Part shown: in pieces, positions 39,245 through 47,985 of the stretch
Layout of the letters: each line of letters opens with the position of its first letter
Numbering within the stretch: the stretch's first letter is position 1
From: Burkholderia glumae LMG 2196 = ATCC 33617
GTDB lineage: Bacteria; Pseudomonadota; Gammaproteobacteria; Burkholderiales; Burkholderiaceae
Assembly: GCF_000960995.1 (NCBI RefSeq)
Contig: NZ_CP009435.1
Span: forward strand, 1,488,001-1,552,000
Direction of reading: 5' to 3'
DNA length: 64,000 nt
Notes under the pieces: generated by a model
The model's input: only the letters and a program-made list of their open reading frames with translations
Told to the model about the DNA's origin: nothing
Databases searched by the model: none
Made by a program: the position numbers and the translations under genes

Positions 39245-40453
39245 CTACACCACGTTGCCGAGTTGAACGATCGGCAGGTACATCGCGACCACGAGCCCGC
39301 CCACCAGCGCGCCGAGCACGATCACCACGAGCGGTTCGCAGAGGCTCGTCAGCAGGGCGATCTGCTCATCGACCTGACGCTCACAGAGCGTTGCGATATC
39401 GGCCAGCATCGCGTCGAGCGTGCCCGATTCCTCGGCCACCGCCACCGGCTGCACGACCTCGTCGGGGAAGCAGCCGGCCGCGCGCATCGCCTGCGCGAGA
39501 CGCTCGCCGCGCAGCAGCCGGGCGGCGATCGCGTCGGTCGCGCGATCGAAGACCGGGTTGCCGGTGGCCTGCGCGAGCGAATCGAACGCATCGGCGAGCG
39601 GCGTGCCGGCGCGCAGCAGCGTGCCGAGCGTGCGGCTCCAGCGCGCGGCGGCCAGCGTGCGCAGCAGCGGGCCGACCAGCGGCAGCCTGAGCGTCGCGCG
39701 CGCAGCGGTCAGACGCAGCGCGGCCGAGCGGTGCAGCAGCGCCGCCAGCGTGAAGCCGGCGGCGGCTGCCGCGATCGCCGCGGGCGGCCCGGCCCGCGCG
39801 ACCGTGGCGGACAGCGTGAGCACGAAACGGGTCGGCGCCGGCAGCCTTGCGCCGAAGCCGTCGAAGATCTGCGCGAAGGTCGGCACGACCCACACCAGAA
39901 GCGCCGCGCTGATCGCGAGCGAGAACGCCAGCACCGCGAGCGGGTAGGCCAGCGCGGTACGCACCCGGGCGCGCTGCGCCGCGCCGCGCTCGCGATCCGC
40001 GGCGACGCGCGCGAGCAGCGGCGCGAGCGTGCCCGACGCCTCGCCGACCGCCACCAACTGCCGGAACATCGGATCGAATTGCCGCGGATACTGGCGCATG
40101 GCCTCCGACAGTTGCCGCCCCGCGCCGATCGCGCGGGCCAGCCCGGCGGCGATGCGCGGCAGGTCGCGGTGGCCGCCGGCGTCGGCCAGCAACTCGAGCG
40201 CCGGCGCGAGCGGCAGGCCTGCCCGCAGCAGGCCGCCCAGCTGATGTGTGAAGCGCGTGACGTCGCGGGCGCGGGCGGCCGGGGCGCGGGCCGCGCCGCC
40301 GCCGTCGAGCGCCAGCACCGTGATGCCGCGCCGGCGCAACGCACGGCGTGCGGCGGACGCGTCGCAGGCAATCAGCGTGCCACGCCGGCGTGTGCCGTCC
40401 TGCGCGAGCCCGGCCCAGCGGAACCGCCGGTCGGCAGCGGGCGGCGTGCTCAT
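39245..40453 (-). CDS. type IV pilus/type II secretion inner-membrane platform protein (PilC/GspF family)
   Basis: This 402-residue protein has two repeats of the T2SSF domain; GGLLRAGLPLAPALELLA and GTLLRAGTPLADAFDSLA are the matching signatures. Three membrane segments are expected, two in the middle (PLAVLAFSLAISAALLVWVV and a following pair) and one at the C-terminus (LVVIVLGALVGGLVVAMYLP). It forms the platform on which the assembly ATPase acts. Its start overlaps the ATPase stop by four bases. Assignment to pilus or secretion cannot be made without a pilin gene. Confidence 0.88.
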   Translation of the reverse strand: MSTPPAADRRFRWAGLAQDGTRRRGTLIACDASAARRALRRRGITVLALDGGGAARAPAARARDVTRFTHQLGGLLRAGLPLAPALELLADAGGHRDLPRIAAGLARAIGAGRQLSEAMRQYPRQFDPMFRQLVAVGEASGTLAPLLARVAADRERGAAQRARVRTALAYPLAVLAFSLAISAALLVWVVPTFAQIFDGFGARLPAPTRFVLTLSATVARAGPPAAIAAAAAGFTLAALLHRSAALRLTAARATLRLPLVGPLLRTLAAARWSRTLGTLLRAGTPLADAFDSLAQATGNPVFDRATDAIAARLLRGERLAQAMRAAGCFPDEVVQPVAVAEESGTLDAMLADIATLCERQVDEQIALLTSLCEPLVVIVLGALVGGLVVAMYLPIVQLGNVV

Positions 40454-41676
40454 GCGGCGTCCGTGGTCGCGAGCGCCTCGTCGAGGCTCGTCGTGCCGTC
40501 GTACACGCGCTCGAGTGCGGCGTCGCGTAACGTGCGCATGCCGTCATCGCGCGCCTGCCGCGCGAGCGCCAGACTGCCGGCGCGGGCGACGATCCGCTCG
40601 CGCAGCGTGTCCGACACGGCCATCACCTGATGTACGCCGATCCGGCCGCGGTAGCCGATGCCGTGGCAGGCTTCGCAGCCGACGGCGGCAAACGGACGCC
40701 AGCCGGCGCCGAGCGCGACGGGATCGAGCCCGCCGGCGGCAAGGCGCGCCGCCGGCGCGGACGACGGCTGTCGGCACGCGGCGCAGAGCCGTCTGACGAG
40801 CCGTTGTGCGGTGACGACGCGCAATGCCGACGCGACGTGGTAAGGCGCCACGCCGATATCGAGCAGGCGCGCGATCGCCCCCGGCGCATCGTTGGTATGC
40901 AGCGTCGAGAGCACGAGATGGCCGGTTTGTGCGGCCTTGAGCGCGACGTCGGCCGTTTCGGCGTCGCGGATCTCGCCGATCATGAGCACGTCCGGGTCCT
41001 GCCGCAGGAACGCGCGCAACGCGACGGCGAACGTGAGCCCGGCCTTGTCGTGCACGTTGACCTGGTTGAGCCCGTCGAGCTGCAGCTCGGCCGGATCCTC
41101 GATCGTGCAGAGGTTGCGCGAGGCCAGATTGAGCCGCTGCAGGCAGCAGTAGAGCGTCACCGTCTTGCCGCTGCCGGTCGGGCCGGTGACGAGCACGAGC
41201 CCGTGCGGCGCGGCGATCGCGGCCTCCAGGGCCTCGGCCTGGCGCGCGGCGAAACCGAGCGCCGGCAGCGACAGATCGGCCGGCAGCGTGTCGAGGCGCC
41301 GCAGCACGAGCTTCTCGCCGTGCAGCGTGGGCAGCGAGCTGACCCGGTAGTCGCCCGTCACGCCATGGCCGAGCGCGATTCGCAGCCGGCCGTCCTGGGG
41401 GACGCGGCGTTCCGCGATGTCCATCCGCGCCAACACCTTCAGGCGCGTGACCACGCCGTCGCGCAGATGCACGGGCGGGGCCGCGAACGGATGCAGCGCG
41501 CCGTCGATGCGCAGGCGCACGCGCCAGGCGCGTTCGGCCGCCTCGATATGGATGTCGGAGGCGTCGCGGCGTGCCGCCTCGTTCAGGATCTCGTTGACGA
41601 GCGCGACCACCGGTGCGTCGCCGGCCGGCGCGAGCCGGCCCGCCTCCGGGGAAAAGGGTGCGGAAGGTGTGGACAC
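40450..41676 (-). CDS. type IV pilus/type II secretion assembly ATPase (PilB/GspE family), short form
   Basis: This 408-residue hexameric ATPase powers pilin or pseudopilin assembly. Present are Walker A GPTGSGKT (165-172), the Asp box, the Walker B/His-box region (DPDVLMIGEIRDAETAD, TGHLVLSTLHTND) and the four-cysteine zinc element (CAAC and CEAC). It lacks most of the N-terminal domain of PilB (about 560 residues) and GspE (about 500). The first 25 residues are low complexity and the PAS-like N2 region begins at once. No other T2SS or pilin gene is visible here. Confidence 0.88.
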   Translation of the reverse strand: MSTPSAPFSPEAGRLAPAGDAPVVALVNEILNEAARRDASDIHIEAAERAWRVRLRIDGALHPFAAPPVHLRDGVVTRLKVLARMDIAERRVPQDGRLRIALGHGVTGDYRVSSLPTLHGEKLVLRRLDTLPADLSLPALGFAARQAEALEAAIAAPHGLVLVTGPTGSGKTVTLYCCLQRLNLASRNLCTIEDPAELQLDGLNQVNVHDKAGLTFAVALRAFLRQDPDVLMIGEIRDAETADVALKAAQTGHLVLSTLHTNDAPGAIARLLDIGVAPYHVASALRVVTAQRLVRRLCAACRQPSSAPAARLAAGGLDPVALGAGWRPFAAVGCEACHGIGYRGRIGVHQVMAVSDTLRERIVARAGSLALARQARDDGMRTLRDAALERVYDGTTSLDEALATTDAA

Positions 41677-41831
41677 TTCGACCGGCCTTGCGACCGCCTG
41701 TTGATCACGATGCGGTGATCATCGCGCCGGCACGCGGCGGCCGGCAGTCGGCCGAACGGCCGGTGCGCGCACCGGCGGTGGCCGCAGCCGGCCTCGCGCG
41801 AGGCATGCGAGGCGAGCCGCCGGCCGTGGCG

Positions 41832-43127
41832 TCAGCGCAGCAGGCCGAGCACGCCGCGCGGCGCACGCGGCTTGAACAGCTTGACGGTGCGCACGGCCTG
41901 GTCGTCGCTGCGCATGACCTCGAGCATCACGTCGCCGATCTTCATGCAGACGTCGCCGTCGGGGATTTCCTCGAGCACTTCGAGGATGAGCCCGTTGAGC
42001 GTCTTCGGCCCCGTGGTCGGCAGGTTCAGGCTCAGCCAGCGGTTCAGCTCGCGCAGCGGCATGCTGCCGGCGACGATGCACTCGCCGTTCGCGTTCCAGC
42101 CGCCGCGCGAGCCGCCGCTGCGCGGCGTCGAGGTCGTGAATTCGCCGATCAGTTCCTCGATGATGTCTTCGGGCGTGACGAGCCCTTCGAGTTCACCGTA
42201 TTCGTTGACGATCAGCGCGGTGCGCTGGCGGCTCTCCTGGAAATACTGCAGCTGCTGGAACACGGCGGTGCCGGACGGCACGTAGTACGGCTCGGCGAGC
42301 AGCCCGCGCAGCGTGTCGCGGTCGAACTCCTGGTTGCGCAGCGCCGTCAGCGTCTTGCGCACGTGCAGCACGCCGAGCACGCGGTCGATGTCGCCCTGGT
42401 AGACGATCAGCCGGTTGTGATAGCAGGTCTCGAGCTGGTGCAGGATCTCGTCGAGCGGCGCGTCGAAGTTCAGCGACTCGATCTGGCGGCGCGGGATCAT
42501 CACGTCGTCGACGGTGATGTTCTCGAGATCGAACAGGTTCAGCAGGATGCTGCGGTGCTTGGTCGGCATGAAGCTGCCCGATTCGAGCACGATCGAGCGC
42601 AGTTCCTCGGGCGAGAGCCGCTGGTCGCGCCCGCTCTTCGTGTTGATGCGCAGCAGGCCCAGGGTGCCGTTCGCGAGCTGGTTGACGAGCCATACCACCG
42701 GCTTCATCGCGCGCATCAGCGGCGCGATCAGGAGGCTGGCCGGCAGCGCGATGCGCTCGGGATAGGTCGCGCCGACGATCTTCGGCGTGATCTCGGCGAA
42801 CACGATGATCAGGAACGCGACGATCCCGGTGGCGATCGACAGCACCAGGTTGTCGTGGCCGAACGTGCGCAGCGCGATCGAGGTGGTCAGCACCGGGATG
42901 ATCGTGTTGAACAGGTTGTTGCCGATCAGGATCACGCTGAGCAACTGGTCGGTGCGGGCCAGCAGGCGCTGCGTGGTTTTCGCGCCTAGCGCGTTCTTGC
43001 TCGCCAGCAGCTTGAGCCGATGGCGGTTGAGCGCCATCATGGCCGTTTCAGAGATGGAGAAGAAGCTGGAGCAGAGAAGCAGGACGAAGACGGCGCAGAT
43101 TTGCGCCCATAAGGGAATGTGGTCCAC
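41832..43127 (-). CDS. CNNM/CBS-domain transporter (HlyC/CorC family)
   Basis: This protein of about 431 residues begins with a DUF21/CNNM membrane domain of about four segments (VFVLLLCSSFFSISETAMMA at the start). Two CBS repeats (IPRRQIESLNFDAP and RTALIVNEYGELEGLVTPED) and a C-terminal CorC/HlyC domain follow. Relatives are implicated in magnesium or cobalt efflux; substrate is not evident here. I chose the GTG at 43127 (VDHIPLWAQICAV); the frame runs further upstream to 43259, but those residues are unlike the family. No clear Shine-Dalgarno is seen. Confidence 0.85.
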   Translation of the reverse strand: MDHIPLWAQICAVFVLLLCSSFFSISETAMMALNRHRLKLLASKNALGAKTTQRLLARTDQLLSVILIGNNLFNTIIPVLTTSIALRTFGHDNLVLSIATGIVAFLIIVFAEITPKIVGATYPERIALPASLLIAPLMRAMKPVVWLVNQLANGTLGLLRINTKSGRDQRLSPEELRSIVLESGSFMPTKHRSILLNLFDLENITVDDVMIPRRQIESLNFDAPLDEILHQLETCYHNRLIVYQGDIDRVLGVLHVRKTLTALRNQEFDRDTLRGLLAEPYYVPSGTAVFQQLQYFQESRQRTALIVNEYGELEGLVTPEDIIEELIGEFTTSTPRSGGSRGGWNANGECIVAGSMPLRELNRWLSLNLPTTGPKTLNGLILEVLEEIPDGDVCMKIGDVMLEVMRSDDQAVRTVKLFKPRAPRGVLGLLR

Positions 43128-43242
43128 GCGGATCGGGATCGGTGAGGGTCGGCAATGGGAATGACTATAGCAGAGGGTGGCGCGGTGCCCGGTGCCGCCC
43201 GTGTGTCGGACCTCCGATGGCCGGCGCGCCCCTGCAGGGGGC

Positions 43243-43275
43243 AAAAAAAAACCGCGCAACGTATGCGCGGTTTTT
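43243..43275 (-). terminator. terminator after tRNA-Pro
   Basis: On the minus strand, a perfect 8-bp stem (43264-43271 with 43251-43258, loop 43259-43263) is followed by nine T (43251-43243). It terminates the ispB/tRNA-Pro transcript. Confidence 0.85.
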
Positions 43276-43282
43276 ATAAATC

Positions 43283-43359
43283 TGGTCGGGGTGAGAGGAT
43301 TCGAACCTCCGGCCTCTACGTCCCGAACGTAGCGCTCTACCAGGCTAAGCTACACCCCG
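43283..43359 (-). tRNA. proK: tRNA-Pro (CGG)
   Basis: This 77-nt cloverleaf on the minus strand has acceptor CGGGGTG pairing with CACCCCG and anticodon loop TTCGGGA with anticodon CGG at 43325-43323. T loop is GGTTCGAATCC, and CCA is encoded. It lies 30 bp after ispB on the same strand and has its own terminator, so it may be processed from the ispB transcript. Confidence 0.97.
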
Positions 43360-43389
43360 ATTTGGACTCTCACGCTACTTTAGTCTCTT

Positions 43390-44388
43390 TCAAGACTTTC
43401 GTGTCGTCGAGTAAGAACATAATTCTAGCAGCGAGTTTTTGAAAATGGAAGAGGGGAAAGAAAAAATTGCATCGGCCGCCGCCTGCGCTTCCTGACGCGC
43501 GCATTCCAGCGTGTGATCGAGCGCGCCCGAGCGCGTGATCGCGTCGAAGATCGTATCGAAGCGATCGGTGCCGCCCTGCTCGATGGCCTCGCGTGCGAGC
43601 GTCTGCTGCTCCGGCGTGCCGTGTTCGAGCAGATGGATCAGCGGCAGCGTCGGCTTGCCTTCGCGCAGGTCGTCGCCGGCGTTCTTGCCCATCGATTCGG
43701 CGGTACCAGCGTAGTCCAGCCAGTCGTCCATGATCTGGAACGCGGTGCCGATGCGGCGGCCGTATTCGGCGGCGGCGGCCTCGGTGCTCGCGTCGGCCCC
43801 GGCCAGCACCGCGCCCAGGCGCGCCGACGCCTCGAACAGCTTGGCCGTCTTGTAGCGGATCACCTGCATGTAGCGCGACTCGTCGACGTCGGCGTCATGC
43901 ATGTTCAGCAGTTGCAGCACCTCGCCCTCGGAGATGATCGTGGTGGCTTCCGAGAGGATCTCCATCACGCGCATCTTGCCGACGCCCACCATCATCTCGA
44001 ACGAGCGCGAGTAGAGGTAATCGCCGACCAGCACGCTGGCCGCGTTGCCGAACAGCGCGTTGGCGGTCTTGCGGCCGCGCCGCAACTCCGATTCGTCGAC
44101 CACGTCGTCGTGCAGCAGCGTGGCCGTGTGAATGAACTCGACGACGGCGGCCAGCGTGTGCCGGTGGCTCGAGCCGTCACCGAGCGCGCCCGCGACGAGC
44201 AGCAGCAACGCCGGCCGCAGTCGCTTGCCGCCCGCGCCGATGATGTATTCGGCAATCTGGTTGATCAGCAGCACGTCGGACGACAGGCTCTGCCGGATGA
44301 CGCGGTTGATCTGCTCCATATCGTCGGCGATCGGAGCCAACAGTTGCGCGGCGCTAAGGGAAGGGGAGGCAGTGGACGACATGATCAT
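43390..44388 (-). CDS. ispB: octaprenyl diphosphate synthase
   Basis: This 332-residue trans-prenyltransferase makes the side chain of ubiquinone (the chain is typically C40 in this group). The two aspartate-rich motifs are present: LLHDDVVDESELRRG (FARM) and FQIMDDWLDY (SARM), with GGKRLRPALLLL near the N-terminus. Starts at 44388 and 44382 are both possible (MIMSSTASP). It is divergent from rplU, as ispB is in E. coli. Confidence 0.93.
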   Translation of the reverse strand: MIMSSTASPSLSAAQLLAPIADDMEQINRVIRQSLSSDVLLINQIAEYIIGAGGKRLRPALLLLVAGALGDGSSHRHTLAAVVEFIHTATLLHDDVVDESELRRGRKTANALFGNAASVLVGDYLYSRSFEMMVGVGKMRVMEILSEATTIISEGEVLQLLNMHDADVDESRYMQVIRYKTAKLFEASARLGAVLAGADASTEAAAAEYGRRIGTAFQIMDDWLDYAGTAESMGKNAGDDLREGKPTLPLIHLLEHGTPEQQTLAREAIEQGGTDRFDTIFDAITRSGALDHTLECARQEAQAAADAIFSFPSSIFKNSLLELCSYSTTRKS

Positions 44389-44408
44389 GGAATTGGGTAG
44401 TGCGCGGG

Positions 44409-44414
44409 ATTATA
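44409..44414 (-). promoter_or_regulatory. candidate -10 element of ispB
   Basis: Minus-strand TATAAT lies about 20-25 bp before the ispB start codon, so the leader would be very short; no good -35 is seen at 17 bp. The gap 44389-44703 holds this, the rplU promoter and the rplU leader hairpin. Confidence 0.4.
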
Positions 44415-44620
44415 AGGTGATTCGACGCCGCGCCGGGCCGAAGCTTGGCGGATGGGCGGTTTTGACCGGGCGCGGCGCGGCGCCCGGGCGATGCGCCCGC
44501 TTCGCCTGCTCGTGTGGCGCCGTTGCCCCGCACTGGATCGCGGCGGATCGCCCGCGCCGCCTGCCTGTCGGCGGGGTCGTATCGCGCGGGGCCGTCGCGG
44601 ATCGGCTTCGTCAATAGGCT

Positions 44621-44649
44621 TTGACCAACCTGCTAACTCTCTGTATAAT
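44621..44649 (+). promoter_or_regulatory. rplU-rpmA promoter
   Basis: TTGACC (44621-44626), 17-bp spacer, TATAAT (44644-44649): near-perfect sigma-70 elements 55 bp before rplU, as expected for a ribosomal protein operon. Confidence 0.85.
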
Positions 44650-44656
44650 CACGCGT

Positions 44657-44681
44657 TTTCCGTGCGCGGTGCACGGGGAAA
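44657..44681 (+). promoter_or_regulatory. hairpin in the rplU leader
   Basis: TTTCCGTGC (44657-44665) can pair with GCACGGGGAAA (44671-44681), with G-U pairs or a small bulge. It lies about eight bases after the expected transcription start. It could stabilise the mRNA or bind a ribosomal protein; the sequence does not decide. Confidence 0.4.
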
Positions 44682-44703
44682 CAGATCTAGAGTGAGGTTT
44701 GCA

Positions 44704-45015
44704 ATGTACGCGGTCATAAAAACCGGTGGCAAGCAGTACAAGGTTGCCGTCGGCGAAAAACTGAAAGTAGAACAGATACCGGCAGACATTGACGCAGAAA
44801 TCACGCTCGACCAGGTTCTCGCAGTGGGCGAAGGCGAATCGATTCAGTTCGGTACGCCGCTGGTCAGTGGGGCTTCCGTCAAGGCTACCGTTGTGTCGCA
44901 CGGTCGTCATGCCAAGGTCACCATCTTCAAGATGCGTCGCCGGAAGCACTACCAAAAGCACGGCGGCCACCGCCAGAACTACACCGAACTGCGCATCGAC
45001 GCGATCAACGCGTAA
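44704..45015 (+). CDS. rplU: 50S ribosomal protein L21
   Basis: The 103-residue L21 binds 23S rRNA domain I. The sequence [20 protein letters not shown] and the [18 protein letters not shown] tail are diagnostic. AGTGAGG lies just upstream of the ATG. rplU, rpmA and obg follow in the order conserved across many bacteria. Confidence 0.97.
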
Positions 45016-45039
45016 GCGCAACGGGCAAGGAGCTATCAA

Positions 45040-45303
45040 ATGGCACACAAAAAGGCAGGCGGGTCTTCCCGCAACGGCCGCGACTCCGAGTCGAAGCGCC
45101 TCGGCGTGAAGGTGTACGGCGGCCAGGCAATCAACGCCGGCGGCATCATCGTGCGTCAACGCGGCACGCGCATGCACCCGGGCGATAACGTCGGCATCGG
45201 CAAGGACCACACGCTGTTCGCGCTGGTCGACGGCTACGTCAAGTTCGCCACGAAGGGCGCGGACAAGAAGCACACGGTTATCGTCGTTCCGGCCGCCGCG
45301 TAA
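45040..45303 (+). CDS. rpmA: 50S ribosomal protein L27
   Basis: L27 is complete at 87 residues. It starts MAHKKAGGSSRNGRDSESKR, whose N-terminal tail reaches the peptidyl-transferase centre; no extra cleavable N-terminal peptide as in Firmicutes is seen. It lies 24 bp after rplU with AAGGAG before the ATG, and is followed by a strong terminator. Confidence 0.97.
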   Translation: MAHKKAGGSSRNGRDSESKRLGVKVYGGQAINAGGIIVRQRGTRMHPGDNVGIGKDHTLFALVDGYVKFATKGADKKHTVIVVPAAA

Positions 45304-45333
45304 GCTTCGCGCAGGCACGGGCTGCATAGCCGG

Positions 45334-45368
45334 AAAGGCCCCGCGGCGACGCGGGGCCTTTTCTTTTG
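45334..45368 (+). terminator. terminator after rpmA
   Basis: AAAGGCCCCGC (45334-45344) and GCGGGGCCTTT (45351-45361) form a perfect 11-bp stem with a 6-nt loop, followed by TTCTTTT. It probably lowers transcription into obg. Confidence 0.85.
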
Positions 45369-45485
45369 CGCGTCGCCGCGCGCCGTTCCGATCCGGGCCG
45401 GCGCGGCAACCTGGCCGCACGGCCGATTGGTCAAGCGCGGCGCCACGCGGCACAATATTGGATCAATTCAGGCGGAGCTTGACGG

Positions 45486-46607
45486 ATGAAGTTCATTGAC
45501 GAAGCGCGAATCGAGGTCATCGCCGGCGACGGAGGCGATGGCAGCGCGTCGATGCGCCGCGAGAAGTTCGTTCCGTTCGGCGGGCCGGACGGCGGCGACG
45601 GCGGCCGGGGCGGCAGCGTCTACGCGGTCGCGGATCGCAACATCAACACGCTGATCGATTATCGATACGCGAAGAAGCACCTGGCGCGCAACGGCGAGAA
45701 CGGCCGCGGCTCCGACTGCTATGGCAAGGGCGGCGACGACATCACGCTGCGCATGCCGGTCGGCACCGTCATCACCGACCTGGACACGGGCGAACTGATC
45801 GCCGACCTGACCGAGCACGAGCAGAAGGTGCTCGTCGCGCAGGGCGGCGCGGGCGGCCTCGGCAACCTGCACTTCAAGTCGAGCACGAACCGCGCGCCGC
45901 GCCAGAAGACCGAAGGCAAGCCCGGCGAGCGCCGCATGCTGCGGCTCGAGCTCAAGGTGCTGGCCGATGTCGGCCTGCTCGGCATGCCGAATGCGGGCAA
46001 GTCCACCTTCATCTCGTCGGTGTCGAACGCGAAGCCGAAGATCGCCGACTACCCGTTCACGACGCTCGCGCCGAATCTCGGCGTGGTGCGCGTGGGGCCG
46101 AGCAAGAGCTTCGTGATCGCCGACATTCCGGGCCTGATCGAAGGCGCCGCCGAGGGCGCGGGCCTCGGCCACCAGTTCCTGCGCCACCTCCAGCGCACCG
46201 GCGTGCTGCTGCATCTGGTCGATCTGGCGCCGTTCGACGAAGGTGTCGATCCCGTGGCGGAAGCGACGGCGATCGTCGGCGAACTGCGCAAGTACGATGA
46301 AGCGCTCTACCAGAAGCCGCGCTGGCTCGTGCTGAACAAGCTCGACATGGTGCCGGAGGACGAACGCGCCGCGCGTGTTGCCGATTTCGTCAGCCGCTTC
46401 GGCTGGGACGGCCCGGTGTTCGAGATTTCCGCACTGACGGGGCAGGGCTGCGAGAACCTCGTCTATGCCGTCTATGACTACCTCGTCGAGCATTCGGACG
46501 CGCATCGCGCCTCCGAGGCCGAGGACCTGGCCGCCGACGTGCGCTTTCGCGACGCCCCCGCGCCGGGTGGCGGCGAGGCGCCGCCGGAGCCCGAAGCCGG
46601 CGACTGA
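45486..46607 (+). CDS. obgE: Obg-family GTPase
   Basis: This 373-residue ribosome-associated GTPase acts in 50S maturation and stress control. The glycine-rich Obg fold occupies about residues 1-158 (GGPDGGDGGRGGSVYAVAD). The G domain follows with GMPNAGKST (G1), DIPGLIEGAAEGAGLG (G3) and NKLDMV (G4). The C-terminal tail is short and acidic. An AGGCGGAG precedes the ATG. Confidence 0.96.
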   Translation: MKFIDEARIEVIAGDGGDGSASMRREKFVPFGGPDGGDGGRGGSVYAVADRNINTLIDYRYAKKHLARNGENGRGSDCYGKGGDDITLRMPVGTVITDLDTGELIADLTEHEQKVLVAQGGAGGLGNLHFKSSTNRAPRQKTEGKPGERRMLRLELKVLADVGLLGMPNAGKSTFISSVSNAKPKIADYPFTTLAPNLGVVRVGPSKSFVIADIPGLIEGAAEGAGLGHQFLRHLQRTGVLLHLVDLAPFDEGVDPVAEATAIVGELRKYDEALYQKPRWLVLNKLDMVPEDERAARVADFVSRFGWDGPVFEISALTGQGCENLVYAVYDYLVEHSDAHRASEAEDLAADVRFRDAPAPGGGEAPPEPEAGD

Positions 46608-46773
46608 ACCGGCCGCCGGGCCATTAACCGGGCTTGGCCGACGCGGCATCCGAACCGGCGCGTGCCTCGGCCGATGGACGGCGAGCCCGCGCCGGCGCCG
46701 GTCCGACATGCGGCGCGCTTGCGTTCGCCGCACCCCGATTTCCTTGCGCTGCACTGACAGGAGTTCGCGCACG

Positions 46774-47892
46774 ATGCGTTCGATCATCGCCGATGCGAAG
46801 CGATTGGTTGTGAAGGTGGGTTCCAGCCTCGTCACCAACGACGGGCGCGGGCTCGATCATGCGGCGATCGGCCGTTGGGCCGCGCAGATCGCGGCATTGC
46901 GCAACGCCGGCAAGGAGGTCGTGCTGGTCAGTTCCGGCGCGATTGCCGAGGGTATGCAGCGGCTCGGCTGGAGCAAGCGGCCGCGCGAGATCGACGAACT
47001 GCAGGCCGCGGCCGCGGTGGGGCAGATGGGGCTCGCGCAGGTCTACGAGAGCCGCTTCGCCGAGCATGGCATCCGTACCGCGCAGATCCTGCTCACGCAT
47101 GCCGATCTGGCAGACCGCGAACGCTACCTGAACGCACGTTCGACGCTGCTCACGCTGCTGCGCCTCGGTGTCGTGCCGATCATCAACGAGAACGACACGG
47201 TCGTCACCGACGAAATCAAGTTCGGCGACAACGACACGCTCGGCGCGCTCGTCGCTAATCTCATCGAAGGCGATGCGCTCGTGATCCTGACCGACCAGAC
47301 CGGCCTTTTTACCGCCGATCCGCGCAAGGACCCGGCTGCCACGCTGGTACGCGAGGCCGATGCCGGCGCCGCCGAACTCGAGGCGATGGCGGGCGGCGCC
47401 GGCTCGAGCCTCGGCCGCGGCGGCATGCTGACCAAGATTCTCGCCGCCAAGCGCGCCGCGCACAGCGGCGCGAACACGGTGATCGCGAGCGGGCGCGAGG
47501 CCGAGGTGCTGGTGCGGCTTGCGCAAGGCGAGGCGATCGGCACGCAGCTGATTGCCCGCACCGCGCGGATGGCCGCGCGCAAGCAGTGGATGGCCGATCA
47601 TCTGCAGGTGCGCGGCCACGTCGTCATCGATGCCGGCGCGGTCGAGAAGCTGACTGCCGGCGGCAAGAGCCTGCTGCCGATCGGCATCGTCGCGGTGCAC
47701 GGCGTGTTCGCGCGCGGCGAGGTGATCGCCTGCGTGGACGGCGCGGGGCGCGAGATCGCGCGCGGCCTCACGAATTACAGCAGCGCCGAGACCAAGCTGA
47801 TCCAGCGCAGGCCGAGCGGCGAGATCGAAACCGTGCTCGGCTACATGCTCGAGCCGGAACTGATCCACCGCGACAATCTCGTGTTGATCTGA
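46774..47892 (+). CDS. proB: glutamate 5-kinase
   Basis: This 372-residue enzyme carries out the first step of proline synthesis. The amino acid kinase domain (VVKVGSSLVTNDGRGLD, LVSSGAIAEGMQRLGW, NENDTVVTDEIKFGDND) is followed by a C-terminal PUA domain (about residue 280 onward), as in E. coli ProB. The ATG at 46774 follows CAGGAG; longer upstream readings are not conserved. The 166-bp gap after obgE shows no gene. Confidence 0.95.
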   Translation: MRSIIADAKRLVVKVGSSLVTNDGRGLDHAAIGRWAAQIAALRNAGKEVVLVSSGAIAEGMQRLGWSKRPREIDELQAAAAVGQMGLAQVYESRFAEHGIRTAQILLTHADLADRERYLNARSTLLTLLRLGVVPIINENDTVVTDEIKFGDNDTLGALVANLIEGDALVILTDQTGLFTADPRKDPAATLVREADAGAAELEAMAGGAGSSLGRGGMLTKILAAKRAAHSGANTVIASGREAEVLVRLAQGEAIGTQLIARTARMAARKQWMADHLQVRGHVVIDAGAVEKLTAGGKSLLPIGIVAVHGVFARGEVIACVDGAGREIARGLTNYSSAETKLIQRRPSGEIETVLGYMLEPELIHRDNLVLI

Positions 47893-47920
47893 CGCAGGGT
47901 GCGTCCGGACCCTGACGGCA

Positions 47921-47957
47921 AAAAGCCCGCGTCGCAAGATCGCGGGCTTTTCGTTTT
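47921..47957. terminator. terminator between proB and the CNP1-like gene
   Basis: AAAAGCCCGCG (47921-47931) pairs with CGCGGGCTTTT (47941-47951); TCGTTTT follows on the plus strand, and A/T-rich flanks let it serve both converging genes. Confidence 0.8.
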
Positions 47958-47985
47958 GCTGACCGTGCGCCGCGGCGCGGCCGCG

